Positions 50,401 through 62,400 of a DNA stretch of 64,000 nucleotides are shown here, piece by piece. A model generated the notes under the pieces. It ran no database searches. It was given only the letters and a program-made list of their open reading frames with translations, and was not told where the DNA came from. Numbering within the stretch: the stretch's first letter is position 1; every line of letters begins with the position of its first letter. The DNA lies in NCBI GenBank assembly GCA_029706075.1, contig JAINUG010000049.1, positions 1,481,418 to 1,545,417 on the forward strand, in the 5' to 3' direction. The position numbers were made by a program, and so were the translations under genes. The DNA comes from Aldrovandia affinis. Taxonomy: Eukaryota; Chordata; Actinopteri; Notacanthiformes; Halosauridae.

Positions 50401-53400
50401 ATTTGCATCAGCTCCTTCTCTTCAGCCCCTTCCTGCTTCCCTCTTGCGCACACCTCCTCCCTGCCGTACTCTTTTCCCCACTCCCCAGTTCCTGTTTTCC
50501 TTTTCCCCTCTTCCTCCCTCCTTCCTCGTGCTTTTCCTCTCTCCGTTTCTGCATTTCATGCTGCGTTCCGTCTACCTCCACGGTCCGCCCCCTCACTGCC
50601 TCATCAGCACATTCGCTGTTTTCATAACGGTTTGCAGCAAAGAGGCGACCGTGGAAGTTGTGAGCAAATTAAGAACCGTAACGGGCACAGTGGGCCAACA
50701 TACTGGATGCGTTTGGGATTCTGTAAGAAGGAAGGTGTCTCAAAACTGTGTTGTGTCACTAAGTAAGAAAGTGGTATGCCCTGTTCTCACCAGTGATATT
50801 TAGGCTGCCTGGCCCACTCCCCTCAGATTTGTTTCTGTTTTTGGTGGATTTCTCGTAAGTATAACTGACCCCTGATCCTTTCGAACAGCGTCAGAGGTCA
50901 ACTGGCTTTCGCCCCACATGTCAGCCTTTATTACGAGACAAAGAAGTGCTCGCTACTTTGAGTTTTTGTTTGTTACCTGCACATTTGTCTGTGTTGAAGC
51001 TAGCTTGGTTAGCTATTCATCTGCAAGATTTAATCAATGCACTTGGCATTCTCAAGAAGTGGGTAAGACTTCATTACAATACATCTGAATATTGTAGTGT
51101 GCTTTGTTTTTAACATCTGAGAATATTTCTTCTTCTCGGGTATGAATAATCTGTTTTAGTTTGTGTTTTTAATTCTTTCATCGAGGTGAGCACATTTTGA
51201 CCTTGTGTGAAACTACCTTTGAAACTACCTACCTTTTTTATTCAGGCACATGTGGCTTTTTTTAAGGTGCAGTGAAGTTTTCTGGACCTTTTGTGTCATG
51301 GCTGTTACAGCTGCTACACGTGTTTGGTGTGAGGCTTCAAGTGGCATTATTGCTTTTGTAAATAAAAAACCATTCTATGCCTTTTCTGTTTACAAAAAAT
51401 ATTGATTGGCTTGGCGCCACAGGGACCACCCTTATTTGATCTTATCGAACATGTCTCCGGTCTGATTGGGTAATCCATTGCCAAACGAGTACAAGAAAGA
51501 ACAAGAATTTCTTCTGTTATTCAGTGGGTTCATTGGAAGGTCCAAAAGCCATTCTTCGTTCTCGTTAGAGAAAGTCTCTTTTTTTCACATTGGAGGATGG
51601 GGCAGTGCCTCACCATTGACAGTTGGTTTGGATAGAGTGCTCTAGGAATGTGCAATGCATAATTATTTTATTTTTTTAAGATGATTGAAAGTATTTTTAC
51701 AATTTTAATTTTAAATTGTAATGATATGTTGTACATTATTAAACACTATATTTAGGTGTAGCTGAAGCCAGGCTAAGGAAAACAGCAGTCACTGTGCACT
51801 GACTCAGCACCCTGTCCTACAGTGAGCTGGGGGTTGGGATCTGTGGCGAGGTCCGCAGTGTCAAGGAGTACTCGTGAGACTTCTCTGATGAGTCAGTCTC
51901 TGTCTCGCCTGCTTTTTCATCTGCGACTCAGAGTAGCGTTCAGTCACGCGTGTGTGTGTGTGCTCGCAGACAAGCAAATCTTTGCATATAAATGCATTTA
52001 TCGATGCTGTTACCAAAGCAACGTGGTGCTGCTGCATGGCCTTGGCCCCTCCCGCTGTCACGTCTCCATGTGTCAGGCTGTGCTCATGGTGAGCACTTGG
52101 GATTCCAGCCCATGGTGAGCACAGCCTGACACTCGTGAATGGGGTAAACATATAGCAAATCGACACACTGAACTCATGGTAATCGATAGGGAAAGGGGGT
52201 CCAGATTGCCCACCAACAGGGAGCAGTTGTAGGTGGTAGTCTCTAAATAGTGTTGTAAATTAAACCAACAGCAAAGTGCTGATCGGTGTTCAGGGCTTTG
52301 ACTGTGCCTGGTAAATAAACGTCCCCGTATCCTGCCCTCCTCAGATCATCGAGCGCATCATTGAGGAGAGCCAGAAGGAGAGCACGGTGCTGACGGAGGA
52401 GAGCGGTCCGGTTGCCGGGCAGGACGCAGGGGATGTGGGCCAGGGGGCGGGGCAGCCAGGCGGAGCCACCGAAGGCCCGCCCCCTGAGGAGCAGCCCGAG
52501 GCAGAGAGCCTGAGCAGGGAGGAGGCGAGGACGGAGTGCGACGGACAGCAGGACGCCCCGTCTGAACCCTTCCCCTCGGCACCCCGGCCGGAGGGAGCCA
52601 GAGCCCCGGACATCACGAGCGCCCTGGTCCCGGACCAGCCCCAAGCGTCCGGCGAGGAGAGCAGGGAGCACAGGACGGCCGACATTTTAGAACAGGTCTC
52701 TCTTGCCGACCAGGACCCCTCGGCCCCCAGCAAGCCCCCGCGGCAGTTCACAGCGGAGCCGGACATCGTAGCCAGCACCAAGAAGCCCCCGCCCATACGG
52801 CCGCCGCCCCCCGGTGGCGCGCCCCCGGCCCGGCCCCCTCCCCCATCGCGTCCCGCACCCCCGGCCCGAAAGAAGACCCAGGACACGATGCGTCCGTCAG
52901 GGCTGGACGGTAAGGGGAAGGACAGTTTCCCGTTCCACTGTGTTTTGTGACTGCGTCTTTTCTGGTGCTTAACTGAGCTACATGGGCTCAGGCGAGGGTA
53001 GCATTCATTTATATTATCAGGGATATTATTTTTTTTTAATGCTGTAATTTTTTTCTTTTAGCATTTCGAGGGTATTGGCCCTTGACATACTATGCTGTTG
53101 TTGTAATTATCAGGTCAACAAGTGTGTGGTCCATTGTTGGATTCATTGTTTTCTTAAAATTATATTAACAGTTGATAAAGTACTCTTTTTCAGTCAACTA
53201 TCTCTCAGATACCTTTGATATTTGATACCAGAACCTTGTGTGCGTGAGTCCTATGCAACGTTGCTAAATCGGGTGTACTTCTCATAATAATTATTCTTTC
53301 TGATTCTCATAAATATTTAAACATGGCACATAAGGATCTGTGTACTGGTGAAAAAACTCACAGATGACAGATCTACCCATGAATGAACTTAATTTGTGTT

Positions 53401-56400
53401 ATCCTCTTGTTGCGTTCAATAATAAAGCCAGTCAGTCTTCCATTTTTCAATGGAGCTTTAGTGATCTTCAAAGGATAGGTTGATTTATTTTTGATCTTCT
53501 GAACAAAAGGCCACACCCGAACAGTTTACAGCATCAGGAAGTGGCAGAACAGACAAAACATTAATCACGATTCTGATCACGCCGATGTTGAAGTAAATGT
53601 AAAACTTTTACAGTAAGTGTCCTACAAAATACACGTGTGAAATCGAGGTGAATGTTCTCTGAGCATTTTCCAGGGCAAGACTTAACTCCCACACACAGCC
53701 TATCAGTGAGCCCACTCCCACTCCTCTCACGGCCCACACACTCACACACGCATCAGAACAGATGAACAGCAATGGCCAAACAGACTAAAGTCTGATTTAC
53801 GTTTCTTCCGCAAAGATCGTTATTTTCCTCAGTTGATTGCATTGCAATTCCAGTGGTTTTAATGGTTGGGTGAAAACTTCCTCGTTGGCCAGAATGGTTA
53901 GTCTTTCTTTCTTTTTTATTTGAGACTTTCTCTTTTCTGCTTTTTTCCCCCCCATTTTTCTCCCAGTATAATAGCCAATTATACCCTCTGTTTCATATAA
54001 ATTATCTCCTCCCTCGTATTTGAGAGATCGCTGCCATAGTCCTGAAACCGGCAGTGACATGCGGCGAAGCACCGCCTCCTCCGAGCCGGAACCCGCCAAG
54101 CCATCACCGTAACTCCGGTATGCACACAGGGCCACTCCTATACGCAGTGAGCTCGTATCGGCTTCCCTCCCCCCACCCTGGGGCGGACAGCCAATTGCAA
54201 ACACAGCCTTCTGACACTTGACAGCTAAACTTGCCAACATGTCCAGGATTTGGGGACCATTTCCATAGTTTTGCATGTACGGTGTGTAGATGTGTCCAGG
54301 CCAGGCCACTGTGGGACGCTTTTGTTGAGTTGAAACTCTCCCTTCCGGTCCAGTCTCTTCAGAACCAACAGAGCCCTCGGGCCTGGTGTCACCCAGCACC
54401 GCAGTGGAGTGCCTCACCAAGGAGCTGCAGCACTCTCTGGACCTGGCCAGCGCCACCAGCGGGGACAAAGTGGTGACCGCCCAGGTCAGTGCCCCGTGCT
54501 CACGTAACGAGTCTGTCCGCTTCCGCCTCCAGCTCGCAGTGTAGTCGAGGGCTTTGTCTTCTGCAGATCAGAGCGTATTGAATGGCTGATCTGGCACGGC
54601 TCAGTGTGCAGGTAACTCTTCCTTTCCTACAGCTCAGGGAGTCGCTCACGGCCCATGTAGGTCACGGCCCAGCCAGGCTCTCGTCTCCTGTAGTGTGTAC
54701 ATACACCACTTGCCCACAGTGCTCTCCGAGAGCATGCAGACTCTTACCAGCTGGGAATTTGAGTGATATTACCTTGTAATAGCATAGGTTGAGGTTAGAA
54801 AAAAATGGCCAAAACATTAATCGTTTTTTTTGGTGCTATAAAATGAGAAAGGCCTTGTTCATTCAGCTTTTATTAATGGCTCCAAACACAGTGCAAGTGC
54901 TTTATTTAAGACCCAGAAACACACTTTTTGTGTAGTCAAACTTTCGGAAGTGGTTTATGTAGAGCACGAGGGGAAAGAACAACACTTCTGCTAAATAAAA
55001 AAACGAAATAAAGGCAACAAACCTATTGTTCAAAGTAGTTCACCATAACCTATTGTTGACTTTTGTATATTAATTTGCCTCAGTAGCTCCATTCAAAATG
55101 TAAGAATCACGCTCCTCTGTGCGAGGCGAACCTGAATTCGTGATTGGTTGAATTGGTTGTTTGTGGGTGTGGTTTCAGGAAAACGGCAAGGCGGCGGATG
55201 GACAGAGCGCTACCCCTGGTGGTAGTGAGACCGTGGGCCCCCAGCGACCGCGCTCCAACTCTGGCCGTGAAATGACGGACGAGGTAGCATGAAGAATCAA
55301 CGTGAAGCCTCAATTCTGTTTGCTCTAATGTGGGGCTAATTATTTCATTTAGGAATTGTCCATTTTTGTATGCAAAGCCAAGTTGGTAGAATAATGACTG
55401 GAATTTGGAAATTCAATTCTATGAAATAGTCAGGGGGCGGGTACTAAGTTCCTACGTAAAAAGGTAATGTAATTGACACAAGTTAATGTCTGTAAATGAC
55501 TATAGTGCACAATTGTCTGCTGTGACATGTATGCACTTGATGCCAGGGAAAGGTTTTCAGTGTGACCCTAACCCCGCATTCTAACAGGGGGCGATTCGGC
55601 GACGAGCTCCTGGAAATGCATTGATTCTCTATGAGAGTGAGCGACTTCCGGTGATTGACCGATTGGCCGATTTATGGGCGTGGCGGCGACACAGAAAAGT
55701 TGAAAATTCTGAACTTTCGGGCGATATCGCCCGGTAAGAGCCAATCAAATTCATGTGTTGCTGTTTTTACCTTCCACGCGGAACCAACATAACACTGAAA
55801 TTTGGTTGCTAGTTCCGACACTTCAACATGAATGAGGAGAAACTGATAACAGCGGTCTGCAGTACCGCCATACGTTATTTAATCCTAAAAGCATAAATAT
55901 TTATAGCTAGCTAAACTTATATGGCCTACATACATCTTATTTAATGTTTGTGTTGGTTAAAAGGCAATTTTTTATCGCATGTTTGGAAAAACGTACCGGA
56001 GACAAATTGCGAGCCGTTTTCAGCGCAAGTAAATGGCCGCAATTGTAAAAAGCCTTCTGAGTTTGAGTTGCGGTTCATGATTGAAGGAAACAATACTGCT
56101 AGCCAACTAATATTTATAATAAAGATTCTCAAAATCTATGATGAACTATTAGTTTACCATGCAAACATTTTGTAAGCACGTCGGAAGCATTTTTGAGGAA
56201 GCCATTCAAGCGTGGGCAACGCCCACTGGGTGATTTCGTCGCCTAGTATCGCCCCCTGTTAGAATGCGGGGTAACGCTGTGCCGTTTTTGTGGGCATCCT
56301 CGACAGGAGATCCTGGCCAGCGTGATGATCAAGAACCTGGACACCGGGGAGGAGATTCCTCTGAGCCTGGCCGAGGAGAAGCTGCCCACCGGAATCAATC

Positions 56401-59400
56401 CGCTCACACTCCACATCATGAGGAGAACAAAAGAATACATAATGTAAGGAAGCCCGCTCTCCCCCGCTGCAGCGCCCCCTATCTGCACGGCTGTGCAACA
56501 CGGAAGGAAAAGAGCTAAGTTAAATTTTTTCCTCCTCGCGCCGGACAAATTGAGAGGGTATCAGCGTGTTTCAGTCGTACGTCACGTTCCTGGATATAAA
56601 CATCCCACGTTCTACACTTTTACGTACTCCAGAAAATCCTGAGAATTCTTTTGTACTCTTATGAAAAATGTAAGCAGTTCGCTGCAGGAGTATTCTCCTC
56701 TAAACAGTCGGTCTGTCTCCTCCCTCAGGAACGATGCGGCGCAGTCCGACGATGAAGACAAGTCCCAGACCCAACTCACAGACACCGACGGAGGGAAGCT
56801 AAAACAAAAAACGTACGACTAAAAGTGACTAAAAATGATTTTTCCTCCCAACAATCATTTCATTGAAAGATTATTTATCATAAGAATGAGTGTGATTATT
56901 TCTAATTTCTCTCATAATTTTGTATTATTTTTTCCTGTAAAGATGTTTTGTTTTTTTACATCAGTATAAGGTAAACTTATGAGGAAAATATATTTTTTTC
57001 ATATACAGATACATTAATTTTAAATGAACTATTGGGATATGGAGTGATATTTTTTGTCTTGTTGCTGTTGTCGAGCATTGGTGTGGGTTAACGGAACGCT
57101 TTGCTTGCAGCACGCAGCTGAAGAAGTTCCTGGGTAAATCTGTGAAGAGGGCCAAACACCTGGCAGAAGAGTATGGCGAGAAGGCTGTGAACAAGGTGAA
57201 GAGTGTCCGCGACGAAGGTGAGGCCGGTGAAAGAACAGGCAACGTTCATGGCAGGCCCAAGTCTCGTCTCGTGATCGAAGGCTGAGGTTTCACAAAACCC
57301 ATACTAGCTGGATCTACAAATGGCTTTATTTTGAACCTGACAAAAATATTTCGCTCTTCGCAGATGTATAGGATGTATATGATAGCCCAAGCCCGCACAC
57401 GTTGGTGTCACGAGGCCACACCCTCCCGTCACTGGTCACTGTTCAACACTGTTCATCGTTAGCGTCGCTCGTTCCGTGCACGTTTTGTTTAGGGCTCACG
57501 CTCAACTCGGCTGGGCCTGCTTTTGTGTTTCAGTCTTCCATACGGACCAGGATGACCCTTCCTCCAGTGACGATGAGGGCATGCCCTACACCAGACCGGT
57601 CAAGTTTAAGGCAGCTCATGGCTTCAAGGGCCCGTTTGACTTTGACCAGATAAGGATTGTGCAGGACCTGAGCGGAGAGCACATGGTGAGAGAATTAATC
57701 TGTGTGCATGTGCGTGTGTGCATGTGTGCATGTGTGCATGTGCACGCGTGTGTTCCTCTGTCATCAGCTTACCCCTGCCCATTTCCTCCTCCCCGTCTAT
57801 GTTGTTTTTCTGTTCTTGATCTTTCCATTGCCCAAGAATGATTCATTTCATAAAATGTATTGATTCAAGGTTCGAGGGACAATAAGCTGCTTTAATTAAA
57901 GATGGAGGATTGCTCTTGTTGGGAATCTGCTCCCAATTGAAAAGGTTTTAATACAATGCGCAGGGGGAGGAATGCCGAAGACGCTTTGACAGCGTTTATC
58001 CAGCAAATCTCAACTCCGTAACTGTAAGTGAGGGTTTAAGTACCCAAGGTGTCGCAGTTGCCCAGCATGCCGTTCCCGGCAGGGAATACACATTGCACAC
58101 AGACATCACGGAGGCCACCATGAGCCACCCCCTTAATGATTTCTGTTGTTTCGTTTTCTTTGGACTTTGCACCAAGCCGAATCACTGGACTGTACTTACA
58201 CTGCCCCACCACTATTTTCACCCCCCAATCTCGTCCTTACATTTTGCGCATGCTTATTTTGGTGTTACGTCCTGCGTGTTGAACCCTTGTGTGTCTCCAG
58301 GGTGCAGTGTGGACGATGAAGTTCTCTCACTGTGGAAGACTGCTGGCCACGGCGGGACAAGACAACGTGGTGCGAATCTGGGTCCTGAAGAACGCCTTTG
58401 ATTACTTCAACAACATGAGAATGAAGTACAACACAGAAGGTACGGCCAGCCCAGGTCAAACAGCTCTCAAGTTCAATCTACTCTGGAAATATTGTGTCAG
58501 AGCATTTTCAATCTATTGGTGCGTTGTTGAAATATTTGCCTTTTCCTCTTCAAGATTAAAATCTGATTACATTTTTTTTACATTTTTAAATAATAACTTT
58601 GTGCACATGCATACTTCATCGAAATTCAAGGGGAAAGATGGCAGTGAATGTTTTCAGGGCGTTGGGTTGGTGCTTGACTCAATACATTTAAAAAAATCTA
58701 TATATATATTTTTGATATTTCTACTTGCATTATTGCATTTAGTTTCTGTCCTGACCGGTCTGGAGTGCCACGACACCTTTACTGGAATTTCGTGTAGCAA
58801 TACTTCTTATATGTGTGTATGTTAGAGAAGATTAAAATCAATTTTTGATTAGTCTGAAAATACCGATTTTAGATTCCGATTTCTTTTTTTGACAACTTAC
58901 ACAAACATTTTTAACTTTGCTTTAAATTAAGAATAATTTTGTGTCAGAACATGCATAAAACACATTTCAAAATAAAAAAGGTGTTCCAGGTTACTGGAAG
59001 AGCTTTTCTTTTTTTTTCAAATTAAATTAAATGATGAATAAAAGGAATCCAACAACAAGATGTAATAAATAAAAAGAAACAAGAGTAGTTTAAATGTACT
59101 GACATGGTGACAGACCATTAATGAAATATTTATTTTAACGTTATATTCTGATGACAGATGACACAAGCCCTTTTTCCATTAAATAATTATATGGCTTCAA
59201 CTTGATGTGCATGAAAGTTGCGACAATGCTAATGAAAACAGGTTAGTTCAATGCGCTAGACTAATTTGTTTGCTAGAGGTGGATTAGAGTAGATCCCAAT
59301 TCTATATAGTTTTTTTATAAGGGCGGATGTTTTTTTGCATTGAAAAACTCAGAATTATAGTCTTTATAGTTTCAAAGCCTAGATAAAAATGTTTCAAACA

Positions 59401-62400
59401 TTGGAAAAGATTGCTGTTTCTGAGTTTGTTTGATTGAGCTGTGGTTTAGCTAGAAATCGTTAGATGAATTTAGTTTAGATTTGTATGAGTGAATAGCACT
59501 GTTTCCTAACGACTCATTAGCGAACATAATGATTTCAGTCTGGAAGTGTATGCACTACCACCATGTTCTATTAATGGAAAATGGTTCAGAGGAACCGAAC
59601 TACAACGAAGTTAATTATTTTACTGGAACTGTAGAAAAACGTGTTGGTCAACCTAAATGATTAGGTTGGGACGTTTTTGAGGTTGTTCCTCCGCGGCTTA
59701 TTTTCGATTGACATGTATGACAAACTGAAAGCTTTAGTGTTATCATCTGTGTATGTGTAAATACAGAACATTTTGTTGGCAGGAAGAGGACAGGTGTAAA
59801 TACACATTTTGTTGGCAGGAAGAGGACAGGTGCACTGAAGACATGTCACTACCACATTGACTAAACCAAATGGCAGAGCCGAGAGGAAAGGCAAGGAGAC
59901 CAGATTATGAGCGATCAAATGCCTACCGAGGCTTCAGCTTAAGGGTGGAGAAATAGCGTGGAGAAATAGCGTGGAGAAACTAGCGCTCATGTTAATTCTG
60001 CCAGACAGGGGTCCTCACACTTTGTCAGTACTGTCTGCCCAGCGTGCCGACAGATCTGTCTGTCCCTGTCCACCGTGAGACACGCGCGCTCAGCGTGCGC
60101 TGGCCCGGGTCACATGACCTCGTCGGGTGCGAGCCCTGCAGTCGGTGACTCCGTTGAGTGCTGTACTTGTGGAGCGCTAATCGCTCTTCTCTCCTCCTCT
60201 CCTCAGGCCGCGTTTCTCCTTCACCGTCCCAGGAGAGCCTGAACTCCTCCAAATCAGACACAGACGGTGGGGTGAGTTACACTGTGGCACTGAAGTTTGT
60301 TCTCTATTTTTTTTAGCTTTACACATTTTTCAAAGGCGCTTGGCAACCATATCTGCTAGAACCAAGTATCAGCTTCCGCCACTGGTCGTAGAGACACAGG
60401 AGGAGGCGTGTGACTGCCCTCTAGTGGTTTTTACGTTACAGAATTGGCTTTAATAGGATGTGATGTGATGTGAACCTGTCTCTCTCCCCCTCAGGTCAGC
60501 AGCACGACAGAGGATCCCGACACAGAGGACAGGAACGTACCTTTCCGACCGGTCCCCTTCTGCAAGTACAAAGGGCACACGGCTGACCTCCTGGACCTGT
60601 CCTGGTCAAAGGTGAGAGGTCACGCTCCCAGCTCCAGGAGGACATTCCCAGATATCTGACTGTGACAACATTATTTAGGAAAAGGTTTGTGGGTGCCTTT
60701 TTAACATACTGGCCCACAATCCAATACTAGGATCCACAATAAAATATATGTAATCGATAACATCGTTCTGTGATAATCTCAACAACTGACTGTTAAGCTG
60801 GAGTCACTGGTGACGTCGACAGGTTCATGCAGAATAAGTGAGTGCTCACTTCCTCCTCTGCATTCATTTCAAGTAGAGCAGTTCAGGACACCGATAACAG
60901 AATGAGGAATGCCACTGACAAAGACATTCATCCAGTGCTTGTCATGACATTCCATTAGGAATATTTGTTTTGGACTCCACTTTTGCATGCCATAGCATTA
61001 GAGTGCTTTGCAGAGCTTACCGGTACTTGATAAGCACTGCCATTTTGTACTGTTCAGGATATCTTTCACAGTATCATCAGATTTTTTTCCAGTGGGTGTA
61101 TTTTTCCACATTACTACCTGCGCCAGTACCGCCACCCTGTTTTGGTTGCCTTGATCGATGTCTTTTGCCTGATCTGCCCAGGGTTGGATCAGAAACGTTT
61201 TACCTGGGTTCCTTCTTTCAGAACTACTTCCTGCTGTCATCGTCGATGGATAAGACGGTCAGGTTGTGGCACATATCTAGAAGAGAGTGCCTGTGCTGCT
61301 TCCAGCACATAGACTTTGTGACGGCCATCGCTTTCCATCCCAGAGTAAGTGTCTGTGTGTCTGTGTGCCTGTGTGCCTGTGTGTCTCTGTCTGTCTGTCT
61401 GTGTCTGTGTCTGTGTGTCTGTCACACCCCTAAGGTCTGAGGTGCAGACTCCAGCTGGTGATCGTAACTGAAACGAACAATTAGTGATTCATTAATGTAC
61501 TTAATGACTTTCTCACCCTCGATAAAGTGTAAAGATTTAACAGGAGAAAATCAGTGCATGATATTATTATCTTTTTTTCCCCCATGACCAAATGAAAATA
61601 TGTGAAATGTTAATACTGCCAACACTGCACATAGCAGAATTGAAATGAATCGCATTCTGTTCTAAAACAAACACACGCGATGGTTAAAGGATGACCGGTA
61701 CTTCCTGAGTGGCTCCTTGGATGGCAAGCTGCGGCTCTGGAACATTCCGGACAAGAAGGTGGCCCTGTGGAACGAGGTGGACGGACAGACGCGCCTCATC
61801 ACCGCCGCCAACTTCTGCCAGAACGGGAAGTACGCGGTCATCGGCACGTACGACGGCCGCTGCATCTTCTACGACACAGAGGTTAGTTCCTCCTTAAAGT
61901 GAAAATGCGAGGGGCTGCAGGAGTTCTGTGTGGCTGAGTAGGTAGAGCATGGCGTTGGCAACGCTTAGGTTGTGGGTTCAATTCCCACTGGGACCACATA
62001 AGTTGTTTTGGATTTTTAAAAATATATATATTTTAAATATATATTATTATTATTATTCAAAATTAATTTAATGTAATTATAGTAAATTATTTATTAATAA
62101 ATAAAACGGCATGAGTAAATGTGACTAAATAGGAAAGGAATAGTGCGGAGGCTGCTGATAGGCTACTTGTAGACACCTCACATGCCTGCAGTTTGTGTCT
62201 GGGTCCCGCAGGGTTAAACTTGGTTTCCACGGTGAATGGAGGTTTGAAACTAACTGGGAACACGCTGTTGACTTCAGATTTGTTTCTGTCTTCCTCCCCC
62301 AGCACCTTAAATACCACACCCAGATTCACGTGCGATCCACGCGGGGCAGGAACCGGGTGGGCCGCAAGATCACGGGGATCGAGCCGCTGCCCGGAGAGAA

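Noticed and set aside
52243..52886. Minus-strand frames of 142 and 181 codons over wdr44 exon 4
   Set aside because: Shadows of a GC-rich coding exon on the opposite strand; composition explains the lack of stops.
53797..54468. 223-codon minus-strand frame as a gene
   Set aside because: It runs from wdr44 exon 5 antisense through the minus-strand SINE; no domains and a repeat origin.
58830..59660. hAT-like element in wdr44 intron 11 (AATCAATTTTTGATTAGTCT-type start)
   Set aside because: Only one end looks transposon-like; the partner end and duplication were not found.
61928..62000. Functional tRNA gene
   Set aside because: A and B boxes are present but the acceptor stem does not pair and an AT-rich SINE-type tail follows.
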